Positions 1-8,563 of a DNA stretch of 46,480 bases are shown piece by piece. Position 1 is the stretch's first letter, and each line of letters begins with the position of its first letter. The notes beneath the pieces are model-generated. The model was given only the letters and a program-made list of their open reading frames with translations, had not been told where the DNA came from and did not search any database. The stretch is from an uncultured Lachnospiraceae bacterium (GTDB lineage: Bacteria; Bacillota; Clostridia; Lachnospirales; Lachnospiraceae): the NCBI GenBank assembly GCA_947053345.1, contig CAMRSM010000031.1:1-46480 (forward strand), read 5' to 3'. The position numbers and the translations under genes were made by a program.

Positions 1-73
1 AGGTATTTCTGTCCGCTCCGCTCCCATAAATCCCTCTGGGGCACTGTTCGGGCACGTACTGTTTTTTTAGTTC

Positions 74-865
74 CTAGCAGTTTTTAAACGGAACCACCTT
101 CAGCTTCTTTTCTTTATCTTTCTCAAGGAAATTTGCCATACCGGCTTTCTGATCCTCGGTTTCGAAGCAGTCGCCAAAGAGCTTCTCCTCAACTACGATC
201 GCCGCGTCCATATCCACCTGCAGACCATCGTTGATCGCCTTCTTGCAGTTTCTCACTGCGATCGGTGCGTTTGCTGCAATAATGGAAGCAAGCTTCTTTG
301 CCGCCGGGATCAGTTCCTCAAGCGGATATACATTGTTTACCAGACCAATGCGGTAAGCCTCGTCCGCCTTAATGTTGCGGGCGCTGTAGATCATCTCTTT
401 CGCCTTGCCGACACTAACAATGCGGGCAAGCCTCTGGGTGCCGCCAAAACCCGGTGTAATGCCAAGCCCGACTTCCGGCTGCCCGAACACCGCGTTCTCG
501 GAACAGATGCGGATATCGCAGCTCATTGCGATCTCACAGCCGCCGCCGAGCGCAAAACCATTCACCGCCGCAATCACCGGAACCGGGAAGGTTTCAAGCC
601 TGCGGAACACATCGTTGCCCTTCTTCCCGAATGCCTCGCCCTCCGCCTTTGTGAGCGTGCTCATCTCCCCGATGTCCGCACCCGCAACAAAGGACTTCTC
701 GCCGGCACCCGTCAGGATTATCGCGCGCACCACATTAAGGTCAACCGCGTCAAGTGTTTCGGAAAGCTCGTCGAGCACCTGGCTGTTCAGCGCGTTCAGG
801 GCTTTCTGGCGGTCGATTGTGATCGTCGCCACTGCACCCTCCACCTCATACTTAATAAATTCCAT
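74..865 (-). CDS. crt: 3-hydroxybutyryl-CoA dehydratase (crotonase)
   Basis: Enoyl-CoA hydratase/isomerase family enzyme, 263 residues from the chosen start, the normal length. It reversibly hydrates crotonyl-CoA to 3-hydroxybutyryl-CoA in the cytoplasmic butyrate/butyryl-CoA pathway. Visible family signatures are the oxyanion-hole segment AGADIGEM (about 61-68), NGFALGGGCEIAMSCD (about 102-117) and two glutamates at the expected catalytic spacing (E111 and E131, in QPEVGLGI). I chose the ATG at 865 because AGAAAGAGG sits 6 bases upstream; the open frame extends nine codons further without support. It lies about 180 bases downstream of thlA on the same strand, in the usual thl-crt order, so hbd-bcd-etf would be expected past the left edge (inference). 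The thlA-crt gap contains a small hairpin but no obvious promoter. Confidence 0.93.
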   Translation of the reverse strand: MEFIKYEVEGAVATITIDRQKALNALNSQVLDELSETLDAVDLNVVRAIILTGAGEKSFVAGADIGEMSTLTKAEGEAFGKKGNDVFRRLETFPVPVIAAVNGFALGGGCEIAMSCDIRICSENAVFGQPEVGLGITPGFGGTQRLARIVSVGKAKEMIYSARNIKADEAYRIGLVNNVYPLEELIPAAKKLASIIAANAPIAVRNCKKAINDGLQVDMDAAIVVEEKLFGDCFETEDQKAGMANFLEKDKEKKLKVVPFKNC

Positions 866-992
866 CACAAACCTCTTTCTGCACCTGCCCATACAGCATA
901 TGCATATTTTCTACTTACTCATCCCCTCAGGGCCGCCCCACGGCAACACTCCGCGCCAGGCTCACAAGCCGTAAAATCTTACGCGGAGCAGC

Positions 993-1009
993 CATCGCAC
1001 CCTGCGATG
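993..1009 (-). other. Small hairpin in the thlA-crt intergenic region
   Basis: A perfect 7-bp inverted repeat, CATCGCA / TGCGATG, with a 3-base loop sits about 37 bases after the thlA stop. No T-run follows it, so it does not look like an intrinsic terminator. It could be an mRNA processing or stabilising element between the two cistrons. The function is inference. Confidence 0.4.
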
Positions 1010-1045
1010 CAAGAGGGGTCACTTCCCAACCCCTCCTACATTCAT

Positions 1046-2230
1046 TCAATCCTCAATTTTTACGATTGTCGAGCAGCCCATGCCGCCGCCGATGCAAAGC
1101 GTTGCAAGACCGGTCTTTGCACCCTTCGCCTGCATCTCGTGAAGCAGTGTGACAAGAATGCGGCAGCCGGAAGCACCAACCGGATGACCGAGCGCAATCG
1201 CGCCGCCGTTCGGGTTAAGCTGCTTATCCACATCAATGCCAAGATCCTTGCCAACCGCAACGGACTGCGCCGCAAATGCCTCGTTTGCCTCGATAATGTC
1301 GAAATCCGTAATCTTCATTCCGGTCTTTTCGAGAACCTTCTTCGTGGAGGCAACCGGACCAATCCCCATAACTTCCGGACGAACGCCCGCAAGCGCACCG
1401 GCAACAAAAGTTGCCATCGGCTTAACGCCGAGCTCCTTCGCCTTCTCCTCGCTCATCACAACGATCGCAGCCGCGCCGTCGTTGATGCCGGAAGCGTTTC
1501 CTGCAGTTACAAAGCCGTCCGGATTGATCGGGCGCAGCTTCGCAAGACCCTCGATCGTGGAACCAGGACGCGGTCCCTCATCCACCTTAAACTCAACCAT
1601 TTCCTTCTTTTTCTTTACCATAACCGGCACGATCTCATTCTCAAATGCGCCGGAAGCCTGTGCCGCTTCCGCCTTCTTCTGGCTCTTTAAGGCGAACTCG
1701 TCAAGCTCCTCGCGGGTAAGACCCCACTCGCGGCAGATATTGTCCGCGGTCGTGATCATATGGTAATCATTGAACGCATCCCAGAGCGCATCCTTGATCA
1801 TCGTATCCACTAAGGTGCCGTTGTTCATGCGGTAACCAAAGCGGGCCTGCGGCACCGCGTAAGGAGCCATCGACATATTCTCCATACCGCCTGCCACTAC
1901 GATGTCGGCATCCCCTGCCATGATCATCTGTGCCGCCTGATTGACGCAGTTAAGGCCCGAACCGCAAACGACGTTCATCGTCACCGCCGGAACCTCAATC
2001 GGAAGCCCTGCCTTGATGGATGCCTGGCGCGCCACATTCTGGCCAAGCCCTGCCTGGATAACGCAGCCCATGTACACCTGGTCCACCTGCTCCGGTTTAA
2101 CCCCCGCACGGTTGAGCGCCTCCTTGATCACGATCGCACCGAGCTCTGCCGCCGGTGTCGTGGAGAGGGAACCGCCCATCGTACCGATCGCGGTACGGCA
2201 TGCGCCTGCTAAAACAACCTTTTTTGACAT
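1046..2230 (-). CDS. thlA: Acetyl-CoA C-acetyltransferase (thiolase)
   Basis: Biosynthetic-type thiolase of 394 residues that condenses two acetyl-CoA to acetoacetyl-CoA, the first step toward butyryl-CoA. The nucleophilic cysteine is C89 in VVCGSGLN, the catalytic histidine H349 in GHPVGASG, and the second cysteine C379 in [10 protein letters not shown]. All three are in their usual places. The start at 2230 is set by AGGAGG nine bases upstream and by the conserved N-terminus [13 protein letters not shown]; the 24-codon upstream extension is not supported. A sigma-A-like promoter lies 63-91 bases upstream (2293-2321) and a 10-bp-spaced direct repeat lies between promoter and start. crt follows on the same strand, making this the likely first gene of the butyrate operon. 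Confidence 0.96.
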   Translation of the reverse strand: MSKKVVLAGACRTAIGTMGGSLSTTPAAELGAIVIKEALNRAGVKPEQVDQVYMGCVIQAGLGQNVARQASIKAGLPIEVPAVTMNVVCGSGLNCVNQAAQMIMAGDADIVVAGGMENMSMAPYAVPQARFGYRMNNGTLVDTMIKDALWDAFNDYHMITTADNICREWGLTREELDEFALKSQKKAEAAQASGAFENEIVPVMVKKKKEMVEFKVDEGPRPGSTIEGLAKLRPINPDGFVTAGNASGINDGAAAIVVMSEEKAKELGVKPMATFVAGALAGVRPEVMGIGPVASTKKVLEKTGMKITDFDIIEANEAFAAQSVAVGKDLGIDVDKQLNPNGGAIALGHPVGASGCRILVTLLHEMQAKGAKTGLATLCIGGGMGCSTIVKIED

Positions 2231-2258
2231 TTTCTTGTCCTCCTTTTCATGTATGCAT

Positions 2259-2277
2259 AATCGCATAGAATCGCATA
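2259..2277 (-). repeat. Direct repeat in thlA leader (possible operator)
   Basis: On the plus strand AATCGCATAG is followed immediately by AATCGCATA, a direct repeat with a 10-bp period (one helical turn). It lies just downstream of the thlA -10 box, where a repressor could block transcription. I recognise no regulator for this sequence; operator function is inference. Confidence 0.4.
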
Positions 2278-2292
2278 AAGAGCTATGATAAT

Positions 2293-2321
2293 AGCATACC
2301 ATTTTTTTTGTCGCTTGTCAA
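2293..2321 (-). promoter_or_regulatory. Sigma-A-type promoter of thlA-crt
   Basis: Reading the minus strand, TTGACA (2316-2321, consensus) is followed after exactly 17 bases by TATGCT (2293-2298). Transcription would start near 2286, leaving a leader of about 55 bases that includes the direct repeat and the AGGAGG ribosome site. The upstream gene ends at 2403, so this is the first credible promoter for the butyrate genes. Confidence 0.8.
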
Positions 2322-2402
2322 ATTTTTATCAATCCTTTTTTTATTCCGCCGCAGTTTTCCGACCGCTATCCTCCGCCGCCAAAAAATTGTTAAAATTGCC
2401 CG

Positions 2403-5222
2403 TTATCCTTCGTTTCCAGTGAGCAGCAGCTGTTCAAAATCACCAATCGGCATCGGCTTTCCATAATAATATCCCTGAATGATATCGCACCCGATCCCAC
2501 GCAAAAACTGATCTTGGTCAGCATTCTCCACTCCCTCACACAAAACCGTGATATGCAGCTTTTTGGCCATTTCTACCACGCAGGAAATGATTGTTTTGTC
2601 CCCCTCGCGCAGTTCCGATTTTTTCATAAATACTTTGTCCAGCTTGATCACATCAATCGGCAGATCGTTCAGCACATTCAGCGAGGAGTAACCCGAACCG
2701 AAATCATCCATTGAAACCTTGATCCCCATCCCGCGCAGTTCAATAATCATCGGGATCACATGATCCGTGTTTTCTATGTAAAGGTTCTCTGTAAGCTCAA
2801 ATTCGAGATATTTCGCCGGAACCCGGTATTCCTCCATCAGCTCCTTAATATAGGAAATCAGTTTATCATCGCGCAGATGGAAACGGGAGACATTCATTGA
2901 GACCGGAACTGCAAAACCGTCGGCATCGAGCCGTCTGCGCAGCCATGCAAATACTTCGCGGTACACATAATAATCCAGCTCGACGATATTGCCGTTGCGC
3001 TCGAACACCGGAATAAACTCATCGGGGTAATAAAACTTACCGTCGGGTTTCTGCCAGCGCACCAGTGCCTCCGCGCCGATGATCTCCCCGGTGACGCAGC
3101 TTACTTTCGGCTGCAGGTATACTTGTAGCTCCCGGTTTTTGATCGCGTCCGGCAGCGCGTCGATCAATTGTCCCTCTTTGCGTACTTTCTCGATCATGCT
3201 GTCCTCAAACATGATCGCCATCCCCGCATAGCCCGGCTCCTTCGCCCTCTTGCGCGCCATGTTGGCGTTGGACACCACGGTTTCCGCTTTCTCGTTGCCC
3301 TGGATGATGTAGTAACCGGAATTGATGTTCAACTTTCCGTTGAGGTACTGCTTCCTCGCCTTAGCAGAAAATGCCTCATTAAATGCAACGATGATCTTCC
3401 CGAGCTTCTCCGCGCTCATCCCTGCCGGAACATGTGTTACCGCGACAACATTGTCCGAATATATCCTTGTCGCCAGCAGCATCATCCCGTTTGACACTCC
3501 CAGCTCCTCCGCAAACGAGCGCAGAAGCTGGTCACCGACACTGATCCCGTAATTCTCATTGATGTATTTGAAATGCCGGATATCGGAGGAAACGATGCAC
3601 AGCTCCCCCGGATTTGCGGAATCAATCAAAATCTGAAGTTTTTTCAGGAAAACATTATATTGGTACAGCCCGGTCAGCGAATCCCTCTCCTGAAGCAGTT
3701 CCACCCGTTCTGTCGTCTGTTCAAGGGCACGCATGCCGAACAGGAAATCCGTCAGGATGCGTCCAAACATTTTTAAGGTATGGATCTCGTTGGAATCCCA
3801 TTCCCGGTTCTCGTAGGCATCGCAGAAATCAATGCAGCCGATAAACTCCTGCTTGCGGAACATCGGGATTTCAAGCAGGGTGTAGACGGAACCCATCTCA
3901 TTGAACCATTCCTTCGGCATCCCCTCCGGAAGGCTTGCCCCGCAGAACACGGCGTAACCGTCCTTGTAAGCTCCGCGGAACCGGTCCCAGCGCTCCTTTT
4001 TCTGCGTCACGGTCTCGCCGAGCCTTGATACCGTGTAATCCTTGCGCAGATACTCATAACTATGGCGCATGGTATAAGGGCGGTTCACCGTCTCCCGGAT
4101 GCCGATACCCGAAAGATCGTACTCATCCGCTACCCGGTGCAGCATCAGGTTGATCACACTGTCGGCATCCAGCCGGTCCTCGATCAACCGGAACGCAAGC
4201 TCCATCAACTCGTAAGCAAACGGGTCATAGCTTTCCATACGGATATTATCAAAGGTGTCGTACTCTCTCGCCGCCGCCGGAATCTTGCGCAGCCTGCGGT
4301 ACTCCTCCTTCATCGCCGCATCCCAGAACGTATAAGTACCGACCGCATTTAACTTTCCCCATGTGATCGCCTCGATCGCGCACTCAAACAGCTTTGTATA
4401 GCTCATGCCATCCTGCGGGTACATCGCCACACCAATGCTCGCGGAAAGCTTATAGTCCGCCTGCTCCCCGATATAAATCCCGGCAACCGACTGTATGACT
4501 TCCAAAAGCCTCTCCTCTACTTCCTCCCGGTCACGGATGCCTTTCATGCAGACAAGGAAAGTATCCCCGCCGACCCTTCCAAGCTCATCCGTCTGGCTCA
4601 AGGAGCGCCGGATCGCGTTAGCGATCTCAACCAAAACCTCATCGCCGAACACATGCCCCATCTTCTGGTTCACGCGGTAAAACCCGTCGATATCGACCAG
4701 CATCAGCGCCGTTTTCTCTCCCGGCTTAGCGCGGAAATAAGTTTTTAGTATTTCCTCGCAGCTCGCGCGGTTTAAAACCTTCGTCAGGGGATCCCTGCGC
4801 TCACGGTTGTAGTCCCTTCCATCCTTTGTTTCCTGTCCCTCAAGAATCTTGATCCTTCCGACCACACGGACAGGCTTTTTATCTGCCCCGTACACGGTCT
4901 TCCCCTCAAAAGCGGTCCAGTAAAATTCCCCGGACACACGCAGCATCCGAAGCTCTGCGTAAATCCGCTCCTTCCCGCTGCACACATCCTCCATGAACTG
5001 GTCAAACAGCCCGTAATCCCCCGGATAAATCTTGGCTCTTAAGTTTACGCGCGGGTTCTCGATATAACGCGGTACTCCAAATTCACCGTCGCGGCAGACA
5101 CGGTTCATGATCCGCCCTGTACTAAAATCATATTCAAACAAGATATCCGTCACCAAACCTGCGATCACGCGGTAGCTTTCCCTGTCGCTCTCCTGTACCA
5201 TATCATCCAAATCTCCCAGCAT
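2403..5222 (-). CDS. PAS-GGDEF-GAF-GGDEF-EAL cyclic-di-GMP signalling protein
   Basis: A 939-residue soluble multidomain regulator. Reading along it: a PAS-like sensor (about 10-130), a first GGDEF domain (about 145-305) whose signature is altered to GGDTF at 218-222, a GAF-like region (about 330-500), a second GGDEF fold (about 512-672) with YSDN in place of the signature at 588-591, and a C-terminal EAL domain (about 680-935). The EAL domain keeps every catalytic landmark: EAL at 718-720, N777, ELTE 809-812, DD 839-840, K860, EGVE 896-899 and Q916. The protein is therefore probably a c-di-GMP phosphodiesterase with regulatory GGDEF domains (inference). No membrane segment is seen. The start has GGAGG five bases upstream. 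It follows the YfcE-like gene by about 70 bases on the same strand. Confidence 0.92.
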   Translation of the reverse strand: MLGDLDDMVQESDRESYRVIAGLVTDILFEYDFSTGRIMNRVCRDGEFGVPRYIENPRVNLRAKIYPGDYGLFDQFMEDVCSGKERIYAELRMLRVSGEFYWTAFEGKTVYGADKKPVRVVGRIKILEGQETKDGRDYNRERRDPLTKVLNRASCEEILKTYFRAKPGEKTALMLVDIDGFYRVNQKMGHVFGDEVLVEIANAIRRSLSQTDELGRVGGDTFLVCMKGIRDREEVEERLLEVIQSVAGIYIGEQADYKLSASIGVAMYPQDGMSYTKLFECAIEAITWGKLNAVGTYTFWDAAMKEEYRRLRKIPAAAREYDTFDNIRMESYDPFAYELMELAFRLIEDRLDADSVINLMLHRVADEYDLSGIGIRETVNRPYTMRHSYEYLRKDYTVSRLGETVTQKKERWDRFRGAYKDGYAVFCGASLPEGMPKEWFNEMGSVYTLLEIPMFRKQEFIGCIDFCDAYENREWDSNEIHTLKMFGRILTDFLFGMRALEQTTERVELLQERDSLTGLYQYNVFLKKLQILIDSANPGELCIVSSDIRHFKYINENYGISVGDQLLRSFAEELGVSNGMMLLATRIYSDNVVAVTHVPAGMSAEKLGKIIVAFNEAFSAKARKQYLNGKLNINSGYYIIQGNEKAETVVSNANMARKRAKEPGYAGMAIMFEDSMIEKVRKEGQLIDALPDAIKNRELQVYLQPKVSCVTGEIIGAEALVRWQKPDGKFYYPDEFIPVFERNGNIVELDYYVYREVFAWLRRRLDADGFAVPVSMNVSRFHLRDDKLISYIKELMEEYRVPAKYLEFELTENLYIENTDHVIPMIIELRGMGIKVSMDDFGSGYSSLNVLNDLPIDVIKLDKVFMKKSELREGDKTIISCVVEMAKKLHITVLCEGVENADQDQFLRGIGCDIIQGYYYGKPMPIGDFEQLLLTGNEG

Positions 5223-5295
5223 AGCTGCCTCCTATTTTAAGTTCCGCATATTCCCTTCCCGAAATCCCAACAGGGTTCCGTCCGGGCAAATGCTC

Positions 5296-5784
5296 CTAGG
5301 AAACCTCATGAACTCCGTAGTCGATCTCCCCGTCCTCCCCCACCCGCATTAAGATATATGTTGGCTTTCTGCTTTCCTGGCGCGGCAGGGAAATGCTTCC
5401 GGGGTTAATCACCCGTACCCCGTCCCGCCAGTCCACACACGGGCAATGGGTGTGGCCGAACATGACCGTATCCGCCCCCAGTGCCTTCGCACGCCCCACG
5501 AGACGCTCCGTGCCGCTGTAAACGCTGTACCCGTGTCCGTGCGTCAGCCAGATAACATGCTTTCCCTCCCGGATGGTGAACTCTCCCGGAAGTTCCGTAA
5601 AATAATCATTGTTCCCCGCGACCATGTCAACCGCACACCCAAACAGCGCCGATATATAGTCCTGGTCCCGCGCCACATCCCCCAGATGAATGATATAATC
5701 CGGCTTTGGCAGCTTTTTTTGGAGCTGCTCCAAATAAAAATACTGCCCATGGGAATCGCTGATCACAAGCACCGTCTTTACCAC
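5296..5784 (-). CDS. YfcE/MJ0936-family metallophosphodiesterase
   Basis: Small calcineurin-like phosphoesterase, about 162 residues from the chosen GTG. The metal-binding motifs are present in order: SDSHG, HLGDV, GNND, THGHG and FGHTH, which is the pattern of YfcE-type Mn-dependent phosphodiesterases. The physiological substrate is unknown for most of the family. The start is uncertain. The open frame continues to a TTG at 5817 that directly abuts the rdgB stop, but the family begins only a few residues before VLVISDSHG, so GTG at 5784 fits better even though its ribosome site (GGA eight bases upstream) is weak. It lies directly downstream of rdgB and is probably cotranscribed with the amidase and rdgB. 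Confidence 0.88.
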   Translation of the reverse strand: MVKTVLVISDSHGQYFYLEQLQKKLPKPDYIIHLGDVARDQDYISALFGCAVDMVAGNNDYFTELPGEFTIREGKHVIWLTHGHGYSVYSGTERLVGRAKALGADTVMFGHTHCPCVDWRDGVRVINPGSISLPRQESRKPTYILMRVGEDGEIDYGVHEVS

Positions 5785-5817
5785 TCTCAAATTCCAATCC
5801 CCCTGCCCTGACGGCAA

Positions 5818-6420
5818 TCATACATCCGTCCCGGCACACAGCACTTCCCGCTTCACTGCCTCAAGCGCCTTTGCCCGGTGGCTGATCTTATTTTTCTGTT
5901 CCATCGAAAGCTGTGCCGTCGTCAGGCCAAACTCCGGCACATAAAAGATCGGGTCATAGCCAAAGCCATTATCTCCTGCCGGCGCATCGGCAATCCTTCC
6001 CTCAACTGTCGCCACGCGCACCCCGCTCTCCCCGTCCGGGAACACCACCGCGATCGCACAGACAAAGCGCGCCGTGCGCCCGCTTGGCAAAACCCCCTTT
6101 AATTGATCAAGAATATACTGGTTTTTGATCTCATAAGAAGTATCCTCCCCGAGAAACCTGGCGGAATAAATTCCCGGTGCCCCGCCGAGGAAATCCACCA
6201 CAAGCCCCGAATCGTCCGCCATCGCAATCTCACCGGAAAGCTTTGCGACCGCGCGCGCCTTGATCAGCGCATTCTCCTCGAAGCTCGTCCCGTCCTCCAC
6301 GATATCTGCCGAAATCCCGGCCTCCTTCATTGACAATACCTCGTAGGGAGTGCCTTTGAAAATCTCCCGGATCTCCCGCATTTTCCCTTCATTCCCGGTC
6401 GCAAATATAATTTTCCTCAT
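5818..6420 (-). CDS. rdgB: dITP/XTP pyrophosphatase (RdgB/HAM1 family)
   Basis: House-cleaning nucleotidase of 200 residues that hydrolyses dITP, ITP and XTP to monophosphates, preventing incorporation of deaminated purines. Motifs seen: FATGNEGK near the N-terminus, DDSGL followed by LGGAPGIYSAR, NGFGYDPIF and SHRAKAL near the C-terminus, all in family order. The ATG at 6420 overlaps the upstream amidase stop as ATGA, suggesting translational coupling. A GTG three codons upstream has a better-placed AAGGA and cannot be excluded. The next gene, a YfcE-like phosphodiesterase, follows closely, an arrangement common in Clostridia. Confidence 0.95.
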   Translation of the reverse strand: MRKIIFATGNEGKMREIREIFKGTPYEVLSMKEAGISADIVEDGTSFEENALIKARAVAKLSGEIAMADDSGLVVDFLGGAPGIYSARFLGEDTSYEIKNQYILDQLKGVLPSGRTARFVCAIAVVFPDGESGVRVATVEGRIADAPAGDNGFGYDPIFYVPEFGLTTAQLSMEQKNKISHRAKALEAVKREVLCAGTDV

Positions 6421-7838
6421 CGCCCCCACCTATCTTCCTTTCTCTGTCCCATAGCTTCCTCCGTGCCCTCTTCCTGCTCCGCCCCGCTACCAAGCTCCTC
6501 GTATCCGCGCATAATCGCATCGAACAGCCCCTGCGCCACCTGCGCCCTTGCCTCCTCCCTGGAAAGAATCTCCAGATCCGACGCATTGGACATAAACGCA
6601 ACCTCCACAAGCGCTGCCGGCACCTCGGCATATTTTATCACCGTCAGATTCTGCTCCCTCGCCACAATGCCGCGGTTGTAAAGTCCCAGATGCTCGTCCA
6701 TTTCCTCAAGGAGGATCTGTGCAAACCTGCGGGAATTCATGCCTGAAAACGCATTCTGCCTCGAATCGTACAGCACCTCCGTGCCGTGCAGGGCACGTGT
6801 CTCATTCGCATTGCAATGGACGCTCAAAAAGAAATCCGCCTCGACATCGTTCGCCAGGTTTATCCTCTGGCGCAGCGAAGGCTTCCAATCCGTTGTCCTC
6901 GTATAATAAACTTTAATCTGATCCTGTTCGTCCAACAATTCTTTCAGGCGCAGCACCATGTCCAAGTTCATATTTTTTTCCAGATAGGCACCGCCCTGTG
7001 AGATCGTCCCTGCATCAAGCCCCCCATGCCCCGCGTCCACCACAATGATCTTTTCGTACACATCCTTCGGTCGGATAAGGGCAATATAATAATTCCACTC
7101 ATCCTCGTAAAGCTGATAGACATACGTCTTGTCAAGCGTCAGCAAAAGGGTCTGCGTCATACTGCCGTCCTCCGCCATCTCAGCCGTCGTCTCGATCGCT
7201 TTTACCACATCGTTGCGCCACACATAGTATGGGTCGGATGGTGATAGCGTCGGCACAGGGGTTGGACTTGCAGGGGAAGTCGGGGCCATCTGCGTTTTCC
7301 CGGTTGGGATCGGGCTTGGGGTCGCCGTCGGGGTCGGGGTCGGCGGTGTCCCGCAGTAATACGCATCCCCCGCGATACGTTTTACCTGCCCATCCGACAA
7401 CGCGTCACCCATAATACCACCCACCGTCACGCGCAGCTGGCGCGTCGTCGGAAGTTCCTCGAGAAAAGCCGTGCTCCCCCCGTATCCCTCGCGCTTCTCA
7501 AGCACGATCACTCTCACATCCTGCAGCTGTCTGACAACCGCGGAGCTTTCCGCCCCAGCCACATTCTTCCAAACGGCAGGAAGCGGCGGGAGATCCGATG
7601 CCGGCTCATCCTGCTGTGCCAGGTCCTCGACCGGAATCGGGGTTGCTACCGGAAGCGCGATATCCGGCGGTACGGGTCCTGCCGCATCCTCCCACTCCCC
7701 TGCCTCGGAGACGGACAGGATTGGCAGGATCAGCTTTAAAAACGCCGCATCCGCCGCCATCACCCTGTGGATGTAAGCAGAAAATAATATACAAAGGCAC
7801 AGCAGTACAAAACTTGCCTGCACTGCCCTCCTCAACAT
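6417..7838 (-). CDS. N-acetylmuramoyl-L-alanine amidase (Amidase_3), membrane-anchored
   Basis: Cell-wall hydrolase of 473 residues that cleaves the bond between MurNAc and the stem peptide. An N-terminal hydrophobic segment (about 6-25) anchors or exports it. Next come a variable region and a Pro/Thr/Ser-rich linker (about 164-205) that probably spans the wall. The zinc amidase domain occupies the last 205 residues, with H271 in VVDAGHGG, E287, H341 in SVHCNAN and E412 in LVEVAFMSN, the four expected metal/catalytic residues. The ATG at 7838 is preceded five bases upstream by AGGAGG, deciding against the TTG at 7853. A good promoter lies at 7884-7912. The stop overlaps rdgB. Confidence 0.93.
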   Translation of the reverse strand: MLRRAVQASFVLLCLCILFSAYIHRVMAADAAFLKLILPILSVSEAGEWEDAAGPVPPDIALPVATPIPVEDLAQQDEPASDLPPLPAVWKNVAGAESSAVVRQLQDVRVIVLEKREGYGGSTAFLEELPTTRQLRVTVGGIMGDALSDGQVKRIAGDAYYCGTPPTPTPTATPSPIPTGKTQMAPTSPASPTPVPTLSPSDPYYVWRNDVVKAIETTAEMAEDGSMTQTLLLTLDKTYVYQLYEDEWNYYIALIRPKDVYEKIIVVDAGHGGLDAGTISQGGAYLEKNMNLDMVLRLKELLDEQDQIKVYYTRTTDWKPSLRQRINLANDVEADFFLSVHCNANETRALHGTEVLYDSRQNAFSGMNSRRFAQILLEEMDEHLGLYNRGIVAREQNLTVIKYAEVPAALVEVAFMSNASDLEILSREEARAQVAQGLFDAIMRGYEELGSGAEQEEGTEEAMGQRKEDRWGR

Positions 7839-7883
7839 TCGTTCCTCCTGCAATGTATTCTTCCTCCATTTTACAGTAATCTA

Positions 7884-7912
7884 AGTATAATCCATTTTCC
7901 ATCTTTATTCAA
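7884..7912 (-). promoter_or_regulatory. Promoter of amidase-rdgB-yfcE group
   Basis: Minus-strand TTGAAT (7907-7912) and TATACT (7884-7889) are separated by exactly 17 bases, about 45 bases upstream of the amidase start. It is the only promoter-like sequence seen for this gene group. Confidence 0.7.
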
Positions 7913-8006
7913 TAGGTAATTTTAGATGAAATTATATCTGTACTTTGCGCATACTGACGAATATTCTTTCCATGCTTTGGACGGATATATGCGTGTAAAG
8001 CAAAAT

Positions 8007-8049
8007 AAAAGCGGCCATGACAGGAATTTTTCCCGGCATGGCCGCTTTT
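8007..8049 (-). terminator. Intrinsic terminator after dut
   Basis: A 13-bp perfect inverted repeat, AAAAGCGGCCATG / CATGGCCGCTTTT, with a 17-base loop starts three bases past the dut stop. On the minus strand it is followed by TTTTATTTTG. The flanking A and T runs could let it act in both directions. Confidence 0.9.
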
Positions 8050-8051
8050 TG

Positions 8052-8486
8052 CTAATTCAGACCTGTACTTCCAATCCCGCCCCGGTCTTTTCCGTCAAGT
8101 CCCTCCACTTCTTCAAAATCAAGCCTCGGCTGATTCTGTACAATACGGAACTGGCAGATGCGGTCATTCTTATGGATCACCGTATCGCGCAGGGCATATG
8201 CAGGCATGTACCACCAATCATTCGGCCCGCAATATGAATTGTCCACGATCCCGGTATGGTTCGTCTGGATGATGCCGAAATTCTTGTATGTACTGCTGCG
8301 CGGCACAATATGAGCCTCATAGCCGGCAGGCAGCTGCATGGCGACACCGAGCGGGATCAGCCTGAATTCCCCCGCCGCCATCGTGACTTCCTGCGCCGCG
8401 CGCAGGTCGACCCAGTCGGATTTCCCGTCGATATAGCGCAGGCGTTCCACCGTATCGTCCTGATACTGTATCCTGATCTTCTCCAT
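8052..8486 (-). CDS. dut: dUTP diphosphatase-like protein (dUTPase fold)
   Basis: Trimeric-type dUTPase homologue of 144 residues that converts dUTP to dUMP and pyrophosphate, keeping uracil out of DNA and supplying dUMP for thymidylate synthesis. Family motifs appear in order: LRAA near 29, [11 protein letters not shown], the GIVDNSYCG loop with the substrate-binding aspartate, RICQFRIV, and the C-terminal glycine-rich arm [14 protein letters not shown] lies five bases before the ATG. A long hairpin sits immediately upstream of this ribosome site (8498-8534), and a strong terminator follows. It lies 77 bases downstream of the aminopeptidase gene on the same strand. Confidence 0.92.
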   Translation of the reverse strand: MEKIRIQYQDDTVERLRYIDGKSDWVDLRAAQEVTMAAGEFRLIPLGVAMQLPAGYEAHIVPRSSTYKNFGIIQTNHTGIVDNSYCGPNDWWYMPAYALRDTVIHKNDRICQFRIVQNQPRLDFEEVEGLDGKDRGGIGSTGLN

Positions 8487-8497
8487 GATCCCTCCCC

Positions 8498-8534
8498 CGC
8501 ATGGTACCGCCAGAATTTAGCGCGGTGCCATGCG
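8498..8534 (-). other. Hairpin abutting the dut ribosome-binding site
   Basis: The 13-base arms CGCATGGTACCGC and GCGGTGCCATGCG pair with one wobble around an 11-base loop. There is no T-run, so it is a poor intrinsic terminator. On the minus strand the 3' arm ends directly before GGGGAGGG, the dut ribosome site, so it could influence dut translation or stabilise the processed mRNA (inference). Confidence 0.55.
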
Positions 8535-8563
8535 CTTGGCACTCTTTCCGTGACAGGGTCCTG

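Noticed and set aside
1236-1766. Long plus-strand open frame antisense to thlA
   Set aside because: It shadows the strongly supported thiolase gene and has Ser/Ala/Pro-rich composition typical of antisense frames.
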